The translations under genes were made by a program, and so were the position numbers. DNA of 64,000 nt. It comes from Acidobacterium capsulatum ATCC 51196 (GTDB taxonomy: Bacteria > Acidobacteriota > Terriglobia > Terriglobales > Acidobacteriaceae). Location: NCBI RefSeq assembly GCF_000022565.1, contig NC_012483.1, positions 248,001-312,000 on the forward strand, read 5' to 3'. The notes beneath the pieces are model-generated. The model saw only the letters and a program-made list of their open reading frames with translations. It was not told the origin of the DNA and searched no databases. Below are positions 1 to 8,890 of this stretch, piece after piece (the first letter of the stretch is position 1; the number at the start of each line of letters is the position of its first letter).

Positions 1-464
1 GGCTTCCGCGCCGCCAGCGGAGGCCCGAGAATCCGTATGCCATACTCCACCGCCAGCTCCGCAAACGCCGCCGTGTTGCTTGCATCGTGAACCATCCGCG
101 CGGCCAGCTCGGCAAAGTAGCGCTCGATGCCGCCGGGCCGCGCCACAATCAGCATGCGTCCTTCTTCTTCTGAAACGTTCATGAAGGTGTGCGGCACATC
201 GGCGCGCGCATGCATCATGTCGCCGGGGCCAACCTGCGTCTGCTCGCCATCCAGCTCAAACAGAAACGTGCCGCGCGTGATGTAGAAGAACTCTTCAAAT
301 CCATGCGCATGCAGAGGAGGCCCGTTGCGCGGCGGGCTCATGTCTTCCAAAATCGAGATTTAACCGTTGCCGTCAGACGCCAGTTTCACCAGCATCTCTT
401 TGCCGATAAATCGAATCGGCTCGCCTGTCACGCTTGCTCCCGCACGAACCACGCAATCGGCCAT
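1..464 (-). pseudogene. Cupin-domain protein, interrupted by an in-frame stop; 3' end outside window
   Basis: Reading the minus strand from an ATG at 464-462 gives a cupin-type protein whose codon 35 (362-360) is TAA. The same frame stays open on both sides. Before the stop lies a typical N-terminal segment (GEPIRFIGKEMLVKLAS). After it come the cupin motif 1 residues (PPLHAHGFEEFFYITRGTF) and motif 2 (PGDMMHARADVPHTF), continuing to the window edge. Related small cupins have one continuous beta-barrel domain that includes the segment before the stop, so this looks like a nonsense mutation or a base-call error. An internal restart at the ATG 341-339 would lose about 41 residues. The substrate is unknown. 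The gene runs in the same direction as the oxidoreductase at 558-1640. Confidence 0.7.
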
Positions 465-557
465 GCATTTCTCCTTCGGCCAAAAACAAAATAAAAGCGG
501 AGTCAGCATAACAGCCAACTCCGCCTCTCGTGTGAATCTTTATCTCTCTGCTGAGCG

Positions 558-1640
558 CTAAGCGATCGGCGCTCCGGCTGCCCGGTAGATGGCCTCCATC
601 GCCAGCATGTCCTTGAGTCCCTCTTCGCCCGGAGTCGCCGGCGTCCGGTTGTAGCGCACGCAATCGGCAAAGTGATCGGCCTCATACACAAACTGGTACG
701 GCTGCTTGCCCGGGCTGATGCCGCTCACCGGCCCGTGAATCGTCGTGCCGTGATACTTCAGTCCGTCATAGTAGAACGCCGGTTCCACCCACAGGTTGCC
801 ATGCGTGCCATCCACGCTGAGATACGCCGGACCATTCTCCCCATACGACGAGCCGCTCGAAGCCAGAATGCCGGAAGGGAAGCGCATGTTGAACTCAATG
901 CTCTCCTCCACCTCGGTAAATCGCGGTCCCGGAATCTTTGTCGCCACCTGCGCCGCAAAGTGATCCGGCTCTTCACCCGTGAACCAGCGAATCGCATTCA
1001 GTGGATAGATGCCCAGGTCCAGCAGCGAACCTCCGCCCGCGAGCTTGCGATTCAGCCGCCAGCCATGCATCTTGATGCCGTAAAATCCGCCCTGAAAACC
1101 CTGAATCTCGCCAATCGCACCGCTCCGCGCCAGCTTGCGAATCTGCTGCCACATCGGGTCATAGTGAACGCGATAGGCAATCATCAGCTTCACATTATTT
1201 TCGCGGCAGGCGTCGATCATCTGCTGGCATTCTTTTGAAGAGATGGCCATCGGCTTCTCGCACAGCACATGCTTGCCGGCCTTGGCCGCGCGAATCGTGT
1301 ATTCGGCATGCATGCTGTTCGGCAGTCCGATGTACACCGCGTCAATCTCGGGGTTGTGCGCAATCTCGTCGTAGTTTTCGTAGTTGTAGACGTTCTTCGG
1401 CGAAATGCCATACAGCGCTTCATACTTCGGCGCTTTCTCTTTGGCGTGCCCACTCACCAGTGCCGTCACCTTGCACTTGTTCGACTGCGCACAGGCACGC
1501 ATGAAGATGTCAGAAATATCGCCCAGCCCCACGGGCGCAAAGCGCAGCGGCTTCTGCGCTTCGGCATGCAGCGGCAATGCCGAAGACGCGGCTGCCATCA
1601 GAGAGAGTTTCGTGAACGTGCGGCGATTGAACGTCGTCAT
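558..1640 (-). CDS. Tat-exported Gfo/Idh/MocA family oxidoreductase (GFOR-like)
   Basis: This is a 360-residue NAD(P)-dependent sugar oxidoreductase. The N-terminus carries a twin-arginine signal (NRRTFTK, RR at 6-7) with a hydrophobic stretch and a likely cleavage after about residue 28, so the enzyme should act outside the cytoplasm. A Rossmann motif GLGDIS (39-44) and the family EKP motif (128-130) are present. The segment GGGSLLDLGIYPLN (202-215) has Tyr where many Gfo/Idh enzymes have His; from memory this matches Zymomonas glucose-fructose oxidoreductase, which is also Tat-exported and keeps its cofactor tightly bound. The SMP-30 lactonase gene lies just upstream on the same strand (21-bp gap), so aldose oxidation to a lactone is the likely role. 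The exact sugar cannot be read from the sequence. Confidence 0.85.
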   Translation of the reverse strand: MTTFNRRTFTKLSLMAAASSALPLHAEAQKPLRFAPVGLGDISDIFMRACAQSNKCKVTALVSGHAKEKAPKYEALYGISPKNVYNYENYDEIAHNPEIDAVYIGLPNSMHAEYTIRAAKAGKHVLCEKPMAISSKECQQMIDACRENNVKLMIAYRVHYDPMWQQIRKLARSGAIGEIQGFQGGFYGIKMHGWRLNRKLAGGGSLLDLGIYPLNAIRWFTGEEPDHFAAQVATKIPGPRFTEVEESIEFNMRFPSGILASSGSSYGENGPAYLSVDGTHGNLWVEPAFYYDGLKYHGTTIHGPVSGISPGKQPYQFVYEADHFADCVRYNRTPATPGEEGLKDMLAMEAIYRAAGAPIA

Positions 1641-1661
1641 GGGCGTGCTCCTCCTGTGTTT

Positions 1662-2696
1662 TTAGCGCCGGAAGGCCGGCAGATAACCCTTCACCCGCGT
1701 CTGCAGGCGATACACATGCGTGCGGGCCGTAATGTAGAGCGTCGTTCCATCGCCGCCCCAGGCCAGGTTCGCCGCCACTTCCGGCAGCAGAATCTGCCCC
1801 AGCACCTTGCCCTGCGGCGTCACAATCCGAATGCCTCCCGGGGCGGTCGTCCAGATGTTGCCGTGGCTGTCGATCTTCATCCCGTCCGGCACGCCCGGCC
1901 CATCCTTGCTCGTGAAGTCAATCACGTCCCGCGGTTCGCCCACGCTGCCATCCGCGTGCAGCGGATACGCAATCACCCGCATCGCCGGTCCCGAGTTGTT
2001 CACATAGAGTGTCTTGTTATCCGGCGAAAGCGCAATGCCATTGGGCAGCGTCAGATTCTCAATGATCGGCGTCAGCTTGCCATTCTTGTAGTGAAAGACG
2101 CCGTCAAACTTCAGCTGCTTCGCCGGGTCATGATCGCCGCCCTTCAGCCCATACGGCGGATCGGTAAAGAAGAACGAGCCATCCGGCAAAAACACGAGAT
2201 CGTTCGGGCTGTTGAGCCGCTTGCCGTGATAGCTGTCAAAGAAAGGCACCACGCGCAGATGCGACGCCGGACCTTCCAGCCGCACCACCGCGCGCCCGTA
2301 CTGCTCACACATCACCACCGAGCCGTCCTTCGCGGGCGCCATCGCATTCGGGCCGGTCTTGTGTCCATCGGGCAGCGCATACTTCCCATGCTGAAAGTCC
2401 ACCAGCACCGCGTCCTGTCCGCTGGCCGTCAGCGCATGCACATGGTCGCCCTCTTCATCGCTGAACCACAATCTCCCCTCGCGCCACATCGGCCCTTCGG
2501 TGAAGACGTATCCCCCATGCACCACCTCGGGCTTCGCGCCCGGCGCAATCAACTGGTCGAGCGCCGGCGAAAACCGCAGCACTCGCATGCTGGACTTCAC
2601 CGCCGCGCCCGGCACCGGGGCCTGCGCGCGGGAGTTCGTTGGATACAAAAACAAAAGCAGTGCGGAAGCAGCAGCGACTCGGGCAAGTGGATGCAT
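1662..2696 (-). CDS. Secreted SMP-30/gluconolactonase-like lactonase
   Basis: The protein has 344 residues and the six-bladed beta-propeller pattern of the SMP-30/gluconolactonase/LRE family. It should hydrolyse aldonolactones to aldonic acids. Putative metal ligands fall in the motifs FTEGPMW, NSPNDLVF, LPNGIAL and PDGMKID. I chose the ATG at 2696 because AAGGAG lies four bases upstream on the minus strand and because the protein then begins with a signal peptide (MHPLARVAAASALLLFLYPT, probable cut after NSRA). A longer frame from 2762 lacks these features. The gene is the first of a minus-strand pair with the Tat-exported oxidoreductase, so both products should meet in the periplasm. It diverges from the transporter gene at 2991. 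Confidence 0.85.
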   Translation of the reverse strand: MHPLARVAAASALLLFLYPTNSRAQAPVPGAAVKSSMRVLRFSPALDQLIAPGAKPEVVHGGYVFTEGPMWREGRLWFSDEEGDHVHALTASGQDAVLVDFQHGKYALPDGHKTGPNAMAPAKDGSVVMCEQYGRAVVRLEGPASHLRVVPFFDSYHGKRLNSPNDLVFLPDGSFFFTDPPYGLKGGDHDPAKQLKFDGVFHYKNGKLTPIIENLTLPNGIALSPDNKTLYVNNSGPAMRVIAYPLHADGSVGEPRDVIDFTSKDGPGVPDGMKIDSHGNIWTTAPGGIRIVTPQGKVLGQILLPEVAANLAWGGDGTTLYITARTHVYRLQTRVKGYLPAFRR

Positions 2697-2990
2697 GGAA
2701 CTCCTTGGACTTGAAAACGGATGCTCAGAAACCGGTGCAGTCAGTCGCTCGAACGGGAGCAATCTCAGGCCAGCCGCACCCGGATTCGCAGCGCGCAGCC
2801 ATCATATGTCGCGGCGTGCAACTATCGCAATCCATGGCTCGCAATCGGGCGTCGCCATCGCGCCCGCCATCTCTGGCCTCCTTCAAAATTTCCTTCCGCG
2901 TGCCAGAGCTGTCCGCCGCCAAGTAAGATGGCTGCGCTGGCAAAACACGCCTAGCCGACTCCATTCCTCAGCAGGGAGAACAACTCACGC
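2697..2990. other. Divergent intergenic region of the sugar-acid cluster
   Basis: These 294 bp separate the minus-strand lactonase/oxidoreductase pair from the plus-strand transporter/dehydratase operon and must hold both promoters. Ribosome-binding sites are visible at each end: AAGGAG for the lactonase at 2701-2706 read on the minus strand, and CAGGGAG before 2991. I see no strong palindrome that would name a regulator, and no regulator gene for this cluster is present in the window. Confidence 0.5.
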
Positions 2991-4256
2991 ATGCGGCGCG
3001 CCTGGCTGCTCCCGGTCTTTTTCATCACTTACGCACTGGCCTACGTCGATCGCGCCAACTACGGCTTTGGAGCAGCGGCCGGCATGGCCCGCACGCTGCA
3101 CCTCACTGAGGGCCGCTCCGCGCTTCTGGCCGCGCTCTTCTTTCTCGGCTACTTCGCCTTTCAAATTCCCGGCATGCTGCTCGCCCGCAAATGGAGCGCC
3201 ACCCGCCTCATCTTCCTCGCTCTCATTCTCTGGGGAACCCTCGCCGCGCTCACCGGCGTCATTCATAGTTTTGCCTGGCTGGCCGTGGACCGCCTGCTGC
3301 TTGGCGTAGCCGAGAGCATCATTTTTCCGGCCATGCTTCTCTTGCTCACGCACTGGTTTGTGCGTGCCGAGCGCTCGCGCGCCAACACCTTTCTCATTCT
3401 TGGCAATCCTGTCACCGTGCTCTGGATGTCCGCGCTCACCGGCTTCCTCATCGAGTCCGTCGGATGGCAGCATATGTTTGTCATTGAGGGGTTGCCCGCC
3501 ATTCTGTGGGCATTTCTCTGGATCGCTGTCATGCGCGACCATCCCACACAGGCCCGCTGGATGCAACCGGCGCAAGCGCAGCAACTCGAGCAGCAGATTC
3601 GCGCGCAGCAAGCCTTGCCCTCCGCGGACGGCAGTCCCACCGTGTCATTGCGCGCCATCCTCTTGCGAGCCGATGTGCTGCAACTCTGCCTGCAATACTT
3701 CTGTTGGAGCCTCGGCGTCTACGGCTTCGTCCTCTGGCTGCCCACCATCGTGCGTCGCGGAGCCGATCTCTCCATGGGCAACACCGGCCTGCTCTCGGCC
3801 GTGCCCTATGTCGCGGCCATCGTGCTCATGATCATTGCCGGGCGCATCTCTGACCGCACCCTGCGCCGCCAGCAGGTGGTGTGGCCGTTTCTATTGCTCG
3901 CCGGTCTTGCGATGCTCGGCTCCTTCTTCTTTGCCGGGCACAGCTTCGCGCTGGCCTTTGGCTGTCTCGTGCTCGCGGGCGGCTGCATGTATGCGCCCTA
4001 CGGTCCGTTCTTCGCCATCCTGCCCGAGCGCGTGCCGCGCGAGGTGACCGGCGAGGTCTTCGCCCTGGTCAACAGTTGCGGCGCGCTCGGCGGCTTTGCC
4101 GGCAGCTATCTGGTCGGGCTTCTGCACGCCATCACCGGTACGCAATCCGCCGGCTATCTCCTCATGTCCATTGCGCTGCTGCTCTCCGCGCTGCTCGTTT
4201 ATCGCTTGCCCCGCATTCCGGCAGCGTCTACCGTCAGAGAATTGCATCATGCCTGA
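2991..4256 (+). CDS. MFS transporter, anion:cation symporter (sugar-acid) type
   Basis: This 421-residue integral membrane protein has about 12 hydrophobic segments. The first helix contains [14 protein letters not shown], the form of the D-x-x-N-R signature typical of the ACS branch of the major facilitator superfamily, which carries hexuronates, aldonates, tartrate and similar organic anions into the cytoplasm by H+ symport. ATG 2991 follows CAGGGAG about 11 bases upstream. The end overlaps the start of the dehydratase by 8 bases, so the two are co-translated and the transporter probably supplies that enzyme's substrate, a pentonate or hexonate. Substrate is inferred from context only. Confidence 0.85.
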   Translation: MRRAWLLPVFFITYALAYVDRANYGFGAAAGMARTLHLTEGRSALLAALFFLGYFAFQIPGMLLARKWSATRLIFLALILWGTLAALTGVIHSFAWLAVDRLLLGVAESIIFPAMLLLLTHWFVRAERSRANTFLILGNPVTVLWMSALTGFLIESVGWQHMFVIEGLPAILWAFLWIAVMRDHPTQARWMQPAQAQQLEQQIRAQQALPSADGSPTVSLRAILLRADVLQLCLQYFCWSLGVYGFVLWLPTIVRRGADLSMGNTGLLSAVPYVAAIVLMIIAGRISDRTLRRQQVVWPFLLLAGLAMLGSFFFAGHSFALAFGCLVLAGGCMYAPYGPFFAILPERVPREVTGEVFALVNSCGALGGFAGSYLVGLLHAITGTQSAGYLLMSIALLLSALLVYRLPRIPAASTVRELHHA

Positions 4257-6279
4257 CTCACATCCCATCTCCGCATCGCAGGTGCTCGAGTCTGACTCCG
4301 CACTCTTTGCCTCCGTGCCGACGCACGCGCGCGGGCCTGAGGGCGCGCTGCCCATCACGGCTGAAATGCTCCTCACCCAGCCATCCGGACATCTCTTCGG
4401 CCTCTCGCAAAATGCCGGCATGGGCTGGGAGCCGCAGCGGCTCCTTGACCCCGAATTCCTCATCCTCAGCACGCATGGCGGCCTGCGTGCCGCTGACGGA
4501 ACCCCCATCGCTCTCGGCTTCCACACCGGCCATTGGGAGGTCGGCCTGCTCGTCGCCGAGGCCGCGCGCGAGTTCCGCCGCTGGCATGCCACGCCATTTG
4601 CCGGGGCCTGCACTGACCCCTGCGACGGACGCACGCAGGGCACCGAAGGCATGCTCGATTCGCTGCCCTATCGCAACGACGCCGCCATGGTGCTCGGCCG
4701 CCTCATGCGTTCGCTGCCCACACGCAAAGGCGTGCTCGGCATCGCCACCTGTGACAAAGGTCTCCCCGCCATGCTCATGGCGCTTGCCGCCTCGGGCGCT
4801 CATCCCAGTGTGCTCGTGCCCGGCGGAGTCACGCTGCTCCCCGAATCCTCTGCAACGCACCCAGCCGAAGACGCCGGCAAAGTGCAGACCATCGGCGCGC
4901 GTTTCTCCCAGGGCGAAATCACCCAGGCATACGCTGCAGAGGTCGGCTGCCGCGCCTGTGCCAGCCCCGGCGGAGGCTGCCAGTTTCTCGGCACCGCCGC
5001 CACCTCGCAGGTCATTGCCGAGGCGCTCGGCCTTGCCCTGCCGCATTCCGCGCTCGCACCCTCCGGCCACGAGGTCTGGCTCGATGCCGCCACCCGCTCG
5101 GCGCGAGCCTTGCTGCGTCTCGCGCAGCTCGGCATGGGTACGCGCGATATTGTCACCGATGCCGCCATTCGCAACGCGATGGTCTTGCATGCAGCCTTCG
5201 GCGGCTCCACCAATCTGCTGCTGCATCTGCCCGCCATCGCGCATGCCGCCGGGCTGCGCCGCCCTACGGTCGAGGACTGGAAGCACATCAACCGCGAAGT
5301 GCCGCGCCTCGTCGATGCCCTGCCCAACGGCCCGCGCGGCTACGCCACCGTGCAGGTCTTCCTCGCCGGAGCCGTGCCCGAAACCATGCTGCATCTGCGC
5401 CGCGCCGGCTTGCTCGACACCCGCGTGCGCACCGTGACCGGCGAAACTCTCGACGAAAATCTCAATTGGTGGCAAGACAGCGAACGCCGCCATAGTATGA
5501 AGCAACGCCTGCAATCGCTCGATGACGTCGATCCTGACGACGTGATCTTCGCCCCCGGCAGCGCCAAGGCGCGCTCCATCGGCAGAACGCTCTCATTCCC
5601 CATCGGCAATCTCGCGCCCGAGGGCAGCGTCATCAAAAGCACCGCCATCGATCCCTCGCTGCTCGACGGCCACGGCAACTACCACCACGCAGGCCCCGCG
5701 CGCGTCTTCGTCACCGAAGCCGCCGCCATGGACGCGATCAAGCACGGCCGCATCGGTCATGGCGATGTGCTCGTCCTCATCTGCGGAGGCCCCATGGGCG
5801 CTGGCATGCAGGAGACCTATCAGGTCACCTCCGCGCTCAAAAATCTGCCCTTTTGCAAGCACGTCGCCGTGCTCACCGACGCACGCTTCAGCGGCGTCTC
5901 CACCGGAGCCTGCCTTGGCCACATCTCGCCCGAGGCCCTTGCCGGTGGCCCCATCGGCCGTGTCCGCGACGGCGACTGGATCGAGATTCGCATCGACGGC
6001 GCTACGCAGGAGGGAACCGTCAATCTCATCGGCGACGATGCCTCCAACAGCCCCGATCACTTTTCGCCGCCCGATCGTTTTACTCCAGAAGAAGGCGCAC
6101 GCCGCCTCGCGCAGCGCTCACCCCGCGCCGACCTCGCACCGCATCCGGCCCTCCCCAGCCACACACGGCTCTGGGCCGCGCTCGTGCAGGCCTCCGGCGG
6201 TGTCTGGGGCGGCTGCGTCTATGACACCGAGGCCATCGTGGCCCGCCTAAGCCATCCCCATCCAGAGGAGAACCGCTAA
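4249..6279 (+). CDS. YjhG/YagF-family D-xylonate (aldonate) dehydratase
   Basis: The 676-residue product belongs to the IlvD/Edd superfamily and matches, by recall, the length and motifs of E. coli YjhG/YagF (about 655 aa): [11 protein letters not shown]-like [71 protein letters not shown] and [15 protein letters not shown]. The three conserved cysteines around the Fe-S site are within the first three of these motifs. The reaction is D-xylonate to 2-keto-3-deoxy-D-xylonate plus water. I start at ATG 4249, which overlaps the transporter stop by 8 bases and gives the family N-terminus; an upstream in-frame extension lies inside the transporter. The stop is followed immediately by the next ATG, so the operon continues. 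L-arabinonate or another aldonate remains possible as the substrate. Confidence 0.9.
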   Translation: MPDSHPISASQVLESDSALFASVPTHARGPEGALPITAEMLLTQPSGHLFGLSQNAGMGWEPQRLLDPEFLILSTHGGLRAADGTPIALGFHTGHWEVGLLVAEAAREFRRWHATPFAGACTDPCDGRTQGTEGMLDSLPYRNDAAMVLGRLMRSLPTRKGVLGIATCDKGLPAMLMALAASGAHPSVLVPGGVTLLPESSATHPAEDAGKVQTIGARFSQGEITQAYAAEVGCRACASPGGGCQFLGTAATSQVIAEALGLALPHSALAPSGHEVWLDAATRSARALLRLAQLGMGTRDIVTDAAIRNAMVLHAAFGGSTNLLLHLPAIAHAAGLRRPTVEDWKHINREVPRLVDALPNGPRGYATVQVFLAGAVPETMLHLRRAGLLDTRVRTVTGETLDENLNWWQDSERRHSMKQRLQSLDDVDPDDVIFAPGSAKARSIGRTLSFPIGNLAPEGSVIKSTAIDPSLLDGHGNYHHAGPARVFVTEAAAMDAIKHGRIGHGDVLVLICGGPMGAGMQETYQVTSALKNLPFCKHVAVLTDARFSGVSTGACLGHISPEALAGGPIGRVRDGDWIEIRIDGATQEGTVNLIGDDASNSPDHFSPPDRFTPEEGARRLAQRSPRADLAPHPALPSHTRLWAALVQASGGVWGGCVYDTEAIVARLSHPHPEENR

Positions 6280-7107
6280 ATGAAGCTCTATAACACCACG
6301 CACGGAATCTTCGCGCAGCGCGAAGAGGGTAGCTGGCACCAACTCGATGTCGCCTCATGGGATGAACTCGTGGCCAGCGGCAACCTGGCCGCCAGCGTGC
6401 GCGCCGCCTCCGGTCCCGCCATGTCGCAAGGTCCCGCACCCGCAACATGGCTCGCCCCCATCGGCACGCAGGAGGTCTGGGCCGCCGGCGTCACCTACTT
6501 CCGCAGCCGCAGCGCGCGCATGGAGGAGTCAAAAGACTCCGGCGGCGGCAGCTTCTATGATCGCGTCTACTCCGCCGAGCGCCCGGAGCTCTTCTTCAAA
6601 GCGACGCCGCAGCGCGTCGTCGGCCCCGGCACAGCCGTGCGCATTCGCGGTGATGCCCGCTGGTCTGTCCCCGAGCCCGAACTCACGCTGCTCCTGAATC
6701 CGCGCGGCGAGATCACCGGCTACACCGTCGGCAATGACATGAGCTCGCGTGACATCGAGGGAGAAAACCCGCTCTATCTGCCGCAGGCCAAGGTCTACAA
6801 CGGCTCCTGCGCGCTCGGCCCCTGCCTGCTCGTGGCCGAAGCGGAGATTCCGCGCACCACTGCCATCTCTCTGAAAATTACGCGCGACCATGCGGCCGTC
6901 TTTGAGGGCCAAACCACGCTCGAAATGCTCAAGCGCAATCCCCGCGAGCTGGCAGGCTATCTCTTTCGTGAAACCAGCTTCGCTACCGGCGCCTATCTCA
7001 TGACCGGCACCGGCATCGTGCCCGAAGACAGCTTCACCCTCGCGCACGGCGACCGCATCGCCATCAGCATCGAGGGCATCGGTACGCTCGAAAATTTCGT
7101 CGAATAA
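6280..7107 (+). CDS. 2-keto-3-deoxy-pentonate dehydratase, fumarylacetoacetate hydrolase fold
   Basis: This 275-residue protein has the FAH-fold catalytic half with likely Mg2+ ligands in PEPELTL (E132/E134) and in [16 protein letters not shown] (156-171). The latter segment is characteristic of the 2-keto-3-deoxy-D-xylonate/L-arabinonate dehydratases (XylX and KdaD types), which make alpha-ketoglutarate semialdehyde. It starts directly after the aldonate dehydratase stop (TAA-ATG), with GAGGAG 7 bases upstream inside that gene. The order transporter, aldonate dehydratase, keto-deoxy dehydratase gives most of a Weimberg branch. The last enzyme, alpha-ketoglutarate semialdehyde dehydrogenase, is not in the window. 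A different FAH-family hydrolase activity cannot be excluded. Confidence 0.85.
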   Translation: MKLYNTTHGIFAQREEGSWHQLDVASWDELVASGNLAASVRAASGPAMSQGPAPATWLAPIGTQEVWAAGVTYFRSRSARMEESKDSGGGSFYDRVYSAERPELFFKATPQRVVGPGTAVRIRGDARWSVPEPELTLLLNPRGEITGYTVGNDMSSRDIEGENPLYLPQAKVYNGSCALGPCLLVAEAEIPRTTAISLKITRDHAAVFEGQTTLEMLKRNPRELAGYLFRETSFATGAYLMTGTGIVPEDSFTLAHGDRIAISIEGIGTLENFVE

Positions 7108-7134
7108 CCCGGGTACCGCTCGCAACTCCGATCC

Positions 7135-7164
7135 GCCCCTGAGCCTCAAAGCAGGCTCAGGGGC
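7135..7164. terminator. Hairpin between convergent genes
   Basis: A perfect 12-bp stem (GCCCCTGAGCCT, 7135-7146, with 7153-7164) with a 6-base loop lies between the plus-strand keto-deoxy dehydratase and the minus-strand TetR gene. There is no T-run on either side, so termination strength is uncertain, but the placement fits a shared terminator. Confidence 0.55.
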
Positions 7165-7203
7165 AGGCGGCGCTGTCGAGCCATCAGGGGCGCAGTCCAG
7201 CCA

Positions 7204-7800
7204 TCAGCGGCGCGCCCCGCCGATTAAAAGATCCACCAGCCGCCGCGCGCTCGCCTGCCAGTCCGGCCCCGCCTCCACATAGGCCACGCCCACCAGCGCC
7301 CGCAGCAAATCATTCGGTTCCACATCGCGGCGCAGCTCTCCGCTGCGCACCGCCCGCGCCACCAGTGACTCCGCCGCCCGTCGCAAGCGAAGGAAGGAAT
7401 CCTCAAAAACTTCTTTGGGATTGCCCACCAGTTCCTTCAGCACCGGAGCAATCACCTGCTTCGCCGCAATCGCCTCCACAAACAGCAGCAGCCACGCCCG
7501 CAGTGCCTCCACCGGAGGCAGCTCCGCAGCCAGCCTGTGCTCCGCATCGGCCAGCTTTCCCATCTCCGTCCGGTAAACCTCTTTCAGCAGTTCTTCGCGA
7601 GAAGGGAAGTGCCGGTACAGCGTTCCCGCTCCCACCCCCGCCTGCTTCGCAATCTCATCCAGGCTGGCCTGCGCGCCATGCCGCGTGAAGGCTTCCTTCG
7701 CAGCTTCCAGAATGCGCATGCGATTCTCCTGCGCATCCGAGCGTGGCTTCCTCGCAGGCAGAGACTTCTTCGCGGCTTTTTTTAACGGCTTTTTATTCAT
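7204..7800 (-). CDS. TetR/AcrR-family transcriptional regulator
   Basis: The 198-residue protein begins with a lysine-rich tail (MNKKPLKKAAKKSLPARKPR) followed by a classical TetR helix-turn-helix: ILEAAKEAFTRHG, ASLDEIAKQAGVG, AGTLYRHFPSREEL. The C-terminal ligand-binding half is divergent, as usual. I prefer the start at ATG 7800 over the ATG at 7824, because the latter lies in the exact centre of a 21-bp perfect palindrome that looks like the regulator's own operator and because GGAGA abuts that ATG with no spacing. The gene is divergent from the oxidoreductase genes that start at 7951, the probable targets. The inducer is unknown. Confidence 0.85.
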   Translation of the reverse strand: MNKKPLKKAAKKSLPARKPRSDAQENRMRILEAAKEAFTRHGAQASLDEIAKQAGVGAGTLYRHFPSREELLKEVYRTEMGKLADAEHRLAAELPPVEALRAWLLLFVEAIAAKQVIAPVLKELVGNPKEVFEDSFLRLRRAAESLVARAVRSGELRRDVEPNDLLRALVGVAYVEAGPDWQASARRLVDLLIGGARR

Positions 7801-7812
7801 CGAAAAATCTGC

Positions 7813-7833
7813 AACCGGAGACATTCTCCGGTT
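7813..7833. promoter_or_regulatory. Putative TetR operator (21-bp palindrome)
   Basis: AACCGGAGA (7813-7821) and TCTCCGGTT (7825-7833) form perfect 9-bp arms around a 3-base centre. The site lies 13 bp upstream of the chosen TetR start and about 118 bp before the divergent gene at 7951. Autorepression plus control of the divergent promoter is the usual arrangement for TetR proteins. The assignment is by position and symmetry only. Confidence 0.6.
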
Positions 7834-7950
7834 ATCTATTCCTATATGGAGAGTGCCTCCGTTTTATTCGATGCCGCCCGCCGCGTCAAACCGCCGTGCG
7901 GCACGCAGCCACAAATGCACTACAGAGATTGATCACCCAAAAGGAGCAGC

Positions 7951-8835
7951 ATGCGCGTTTTTGTTACAGGTGCAACAGGATTCATCGGTTCCCGCGTCGT
8001 CGCGGAGCTCATCGGCGCAGGCCATCAGGTGCTCGGCCTCACGCGTTCTGACGAGGGCGCTCAGTCCCTCAAAGCCGCCGGAGCCGAACCGCATCGCGGC
8101 GATCTCGAAGACACAGCCAGCATCCGCAGCGGAGCTGAAAATGCAGACGCCGTGATTCATACCGCTTTCGTCCATGACTGGACGCGCTTTGCCGAGAGCT
8201 GCAAGCTTGACCAGCAGGCCATCGAGGCCATCGGCGATGTGCTCAAGGGCTCCAGCCGTCCCTTCATCGTGAGTGCCGGGGTTGCGATCGTGCAAGGCCG
8301 TGCTGGCACAGAAGACGATGCGCCGTTTTCCATACCCGGCTGGCCGCGCGTCTCCGAGGCGGCAACGGTTGCGCTCATGCAGCAGGGAATCAACGCCATG
8401 GTCATGCGTCTGCCGCAGGTGCATGACACCGTCAAGCAGGGGCTGGTTACGCCACTGTTGGCCATCGCCCGCGAGAAAGGTGTCTCTGCTTACATCGGTG
8501 ACGGAGCCAATCGCTGGCCGGCCGCGCATGTCACAGACGTAGCCCGCCTCTATCGCCTCGCGCTTGAAAAAGGTACCGCGGGCACCCGCTATCACGCCGT
8601 CGCGGAAGAAGGCGTTGCGCTTCGTGATATCGCGACCGTCCTCGGCCGCGGCCTCAACGTGCCGGTGATTTCTATCGCCCCCGAGCAGGCACAGGAGCAT
8701 TTCGGCTTCCTCAGCTTCTTCGCCGGTCGCGATGCGCTTGTTTCCAGCACAAAGACTCGCACTGCGCTGGGGTGGAATCCCACCGGCCCGGACATGATCA
8801 CCGACCTCACCAACATGAACTATTCCCAGAGCTAG
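7951..8835 (+). CDS. NAD(P)-binding extended SDR / NAD-dependent epimerase-dehydratase family protein
   Basis: The 294-residue protein opens with the dinucleotide-binding motif VTGATGFIGSRV at residues 5-16, typical of extended or atypical short-chain dehydrogenases. The remainder has the layout of the subgroup that contains Rossmann-fold sugar epimerases and NmrA-like reductases. AAAGGAG lies about 7 bases upstream of ATG 7951. It is the first gene after the TetR operator region and is followed 55 bp later by another SDR on the same strand, so both are probably under that regulator. No substrate can be assigned. Confidence 0.8.
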   Translation: MRVFVTGATGFIGSRVVAELIGAGHQVLGLTRSDEGAQSLKAAGAEPHRGDLEDTASIRSGAENADAVIHTAFVHDWTRFAESCKLDQQAIEAIGDVLKGSSRPFIVSAGVAIVQGRAGTEDDAPFSIPGWPRVSEAATVALMQQGINAMVMRLPQVHDTVKQGLVTPLLAIAREKGVSAYIGDGANRWPAAHVTDVARLYRLALEKGTAGTRYHAVAEEGVALRDIATVLGRGLNVPVISIAPEQAQEHFGFLSFFAGRDALVSSTKTRTALGWNPTGPDMITDLTNMNYSQS

Positions 8836-8890
8836 CCATTCCGCGCAGCCCGGCAATTACGAAACCGCAACAGTTACAGAGGAGTCAGAA

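Noticed and set aside
1269-2714. 481-codon plus-strand frame
   Set aside because: It is antisense to the oxidoreductase and lactonase, rich in Arg and His, with no domain: a typical shadow of GC-rich coding DNA.
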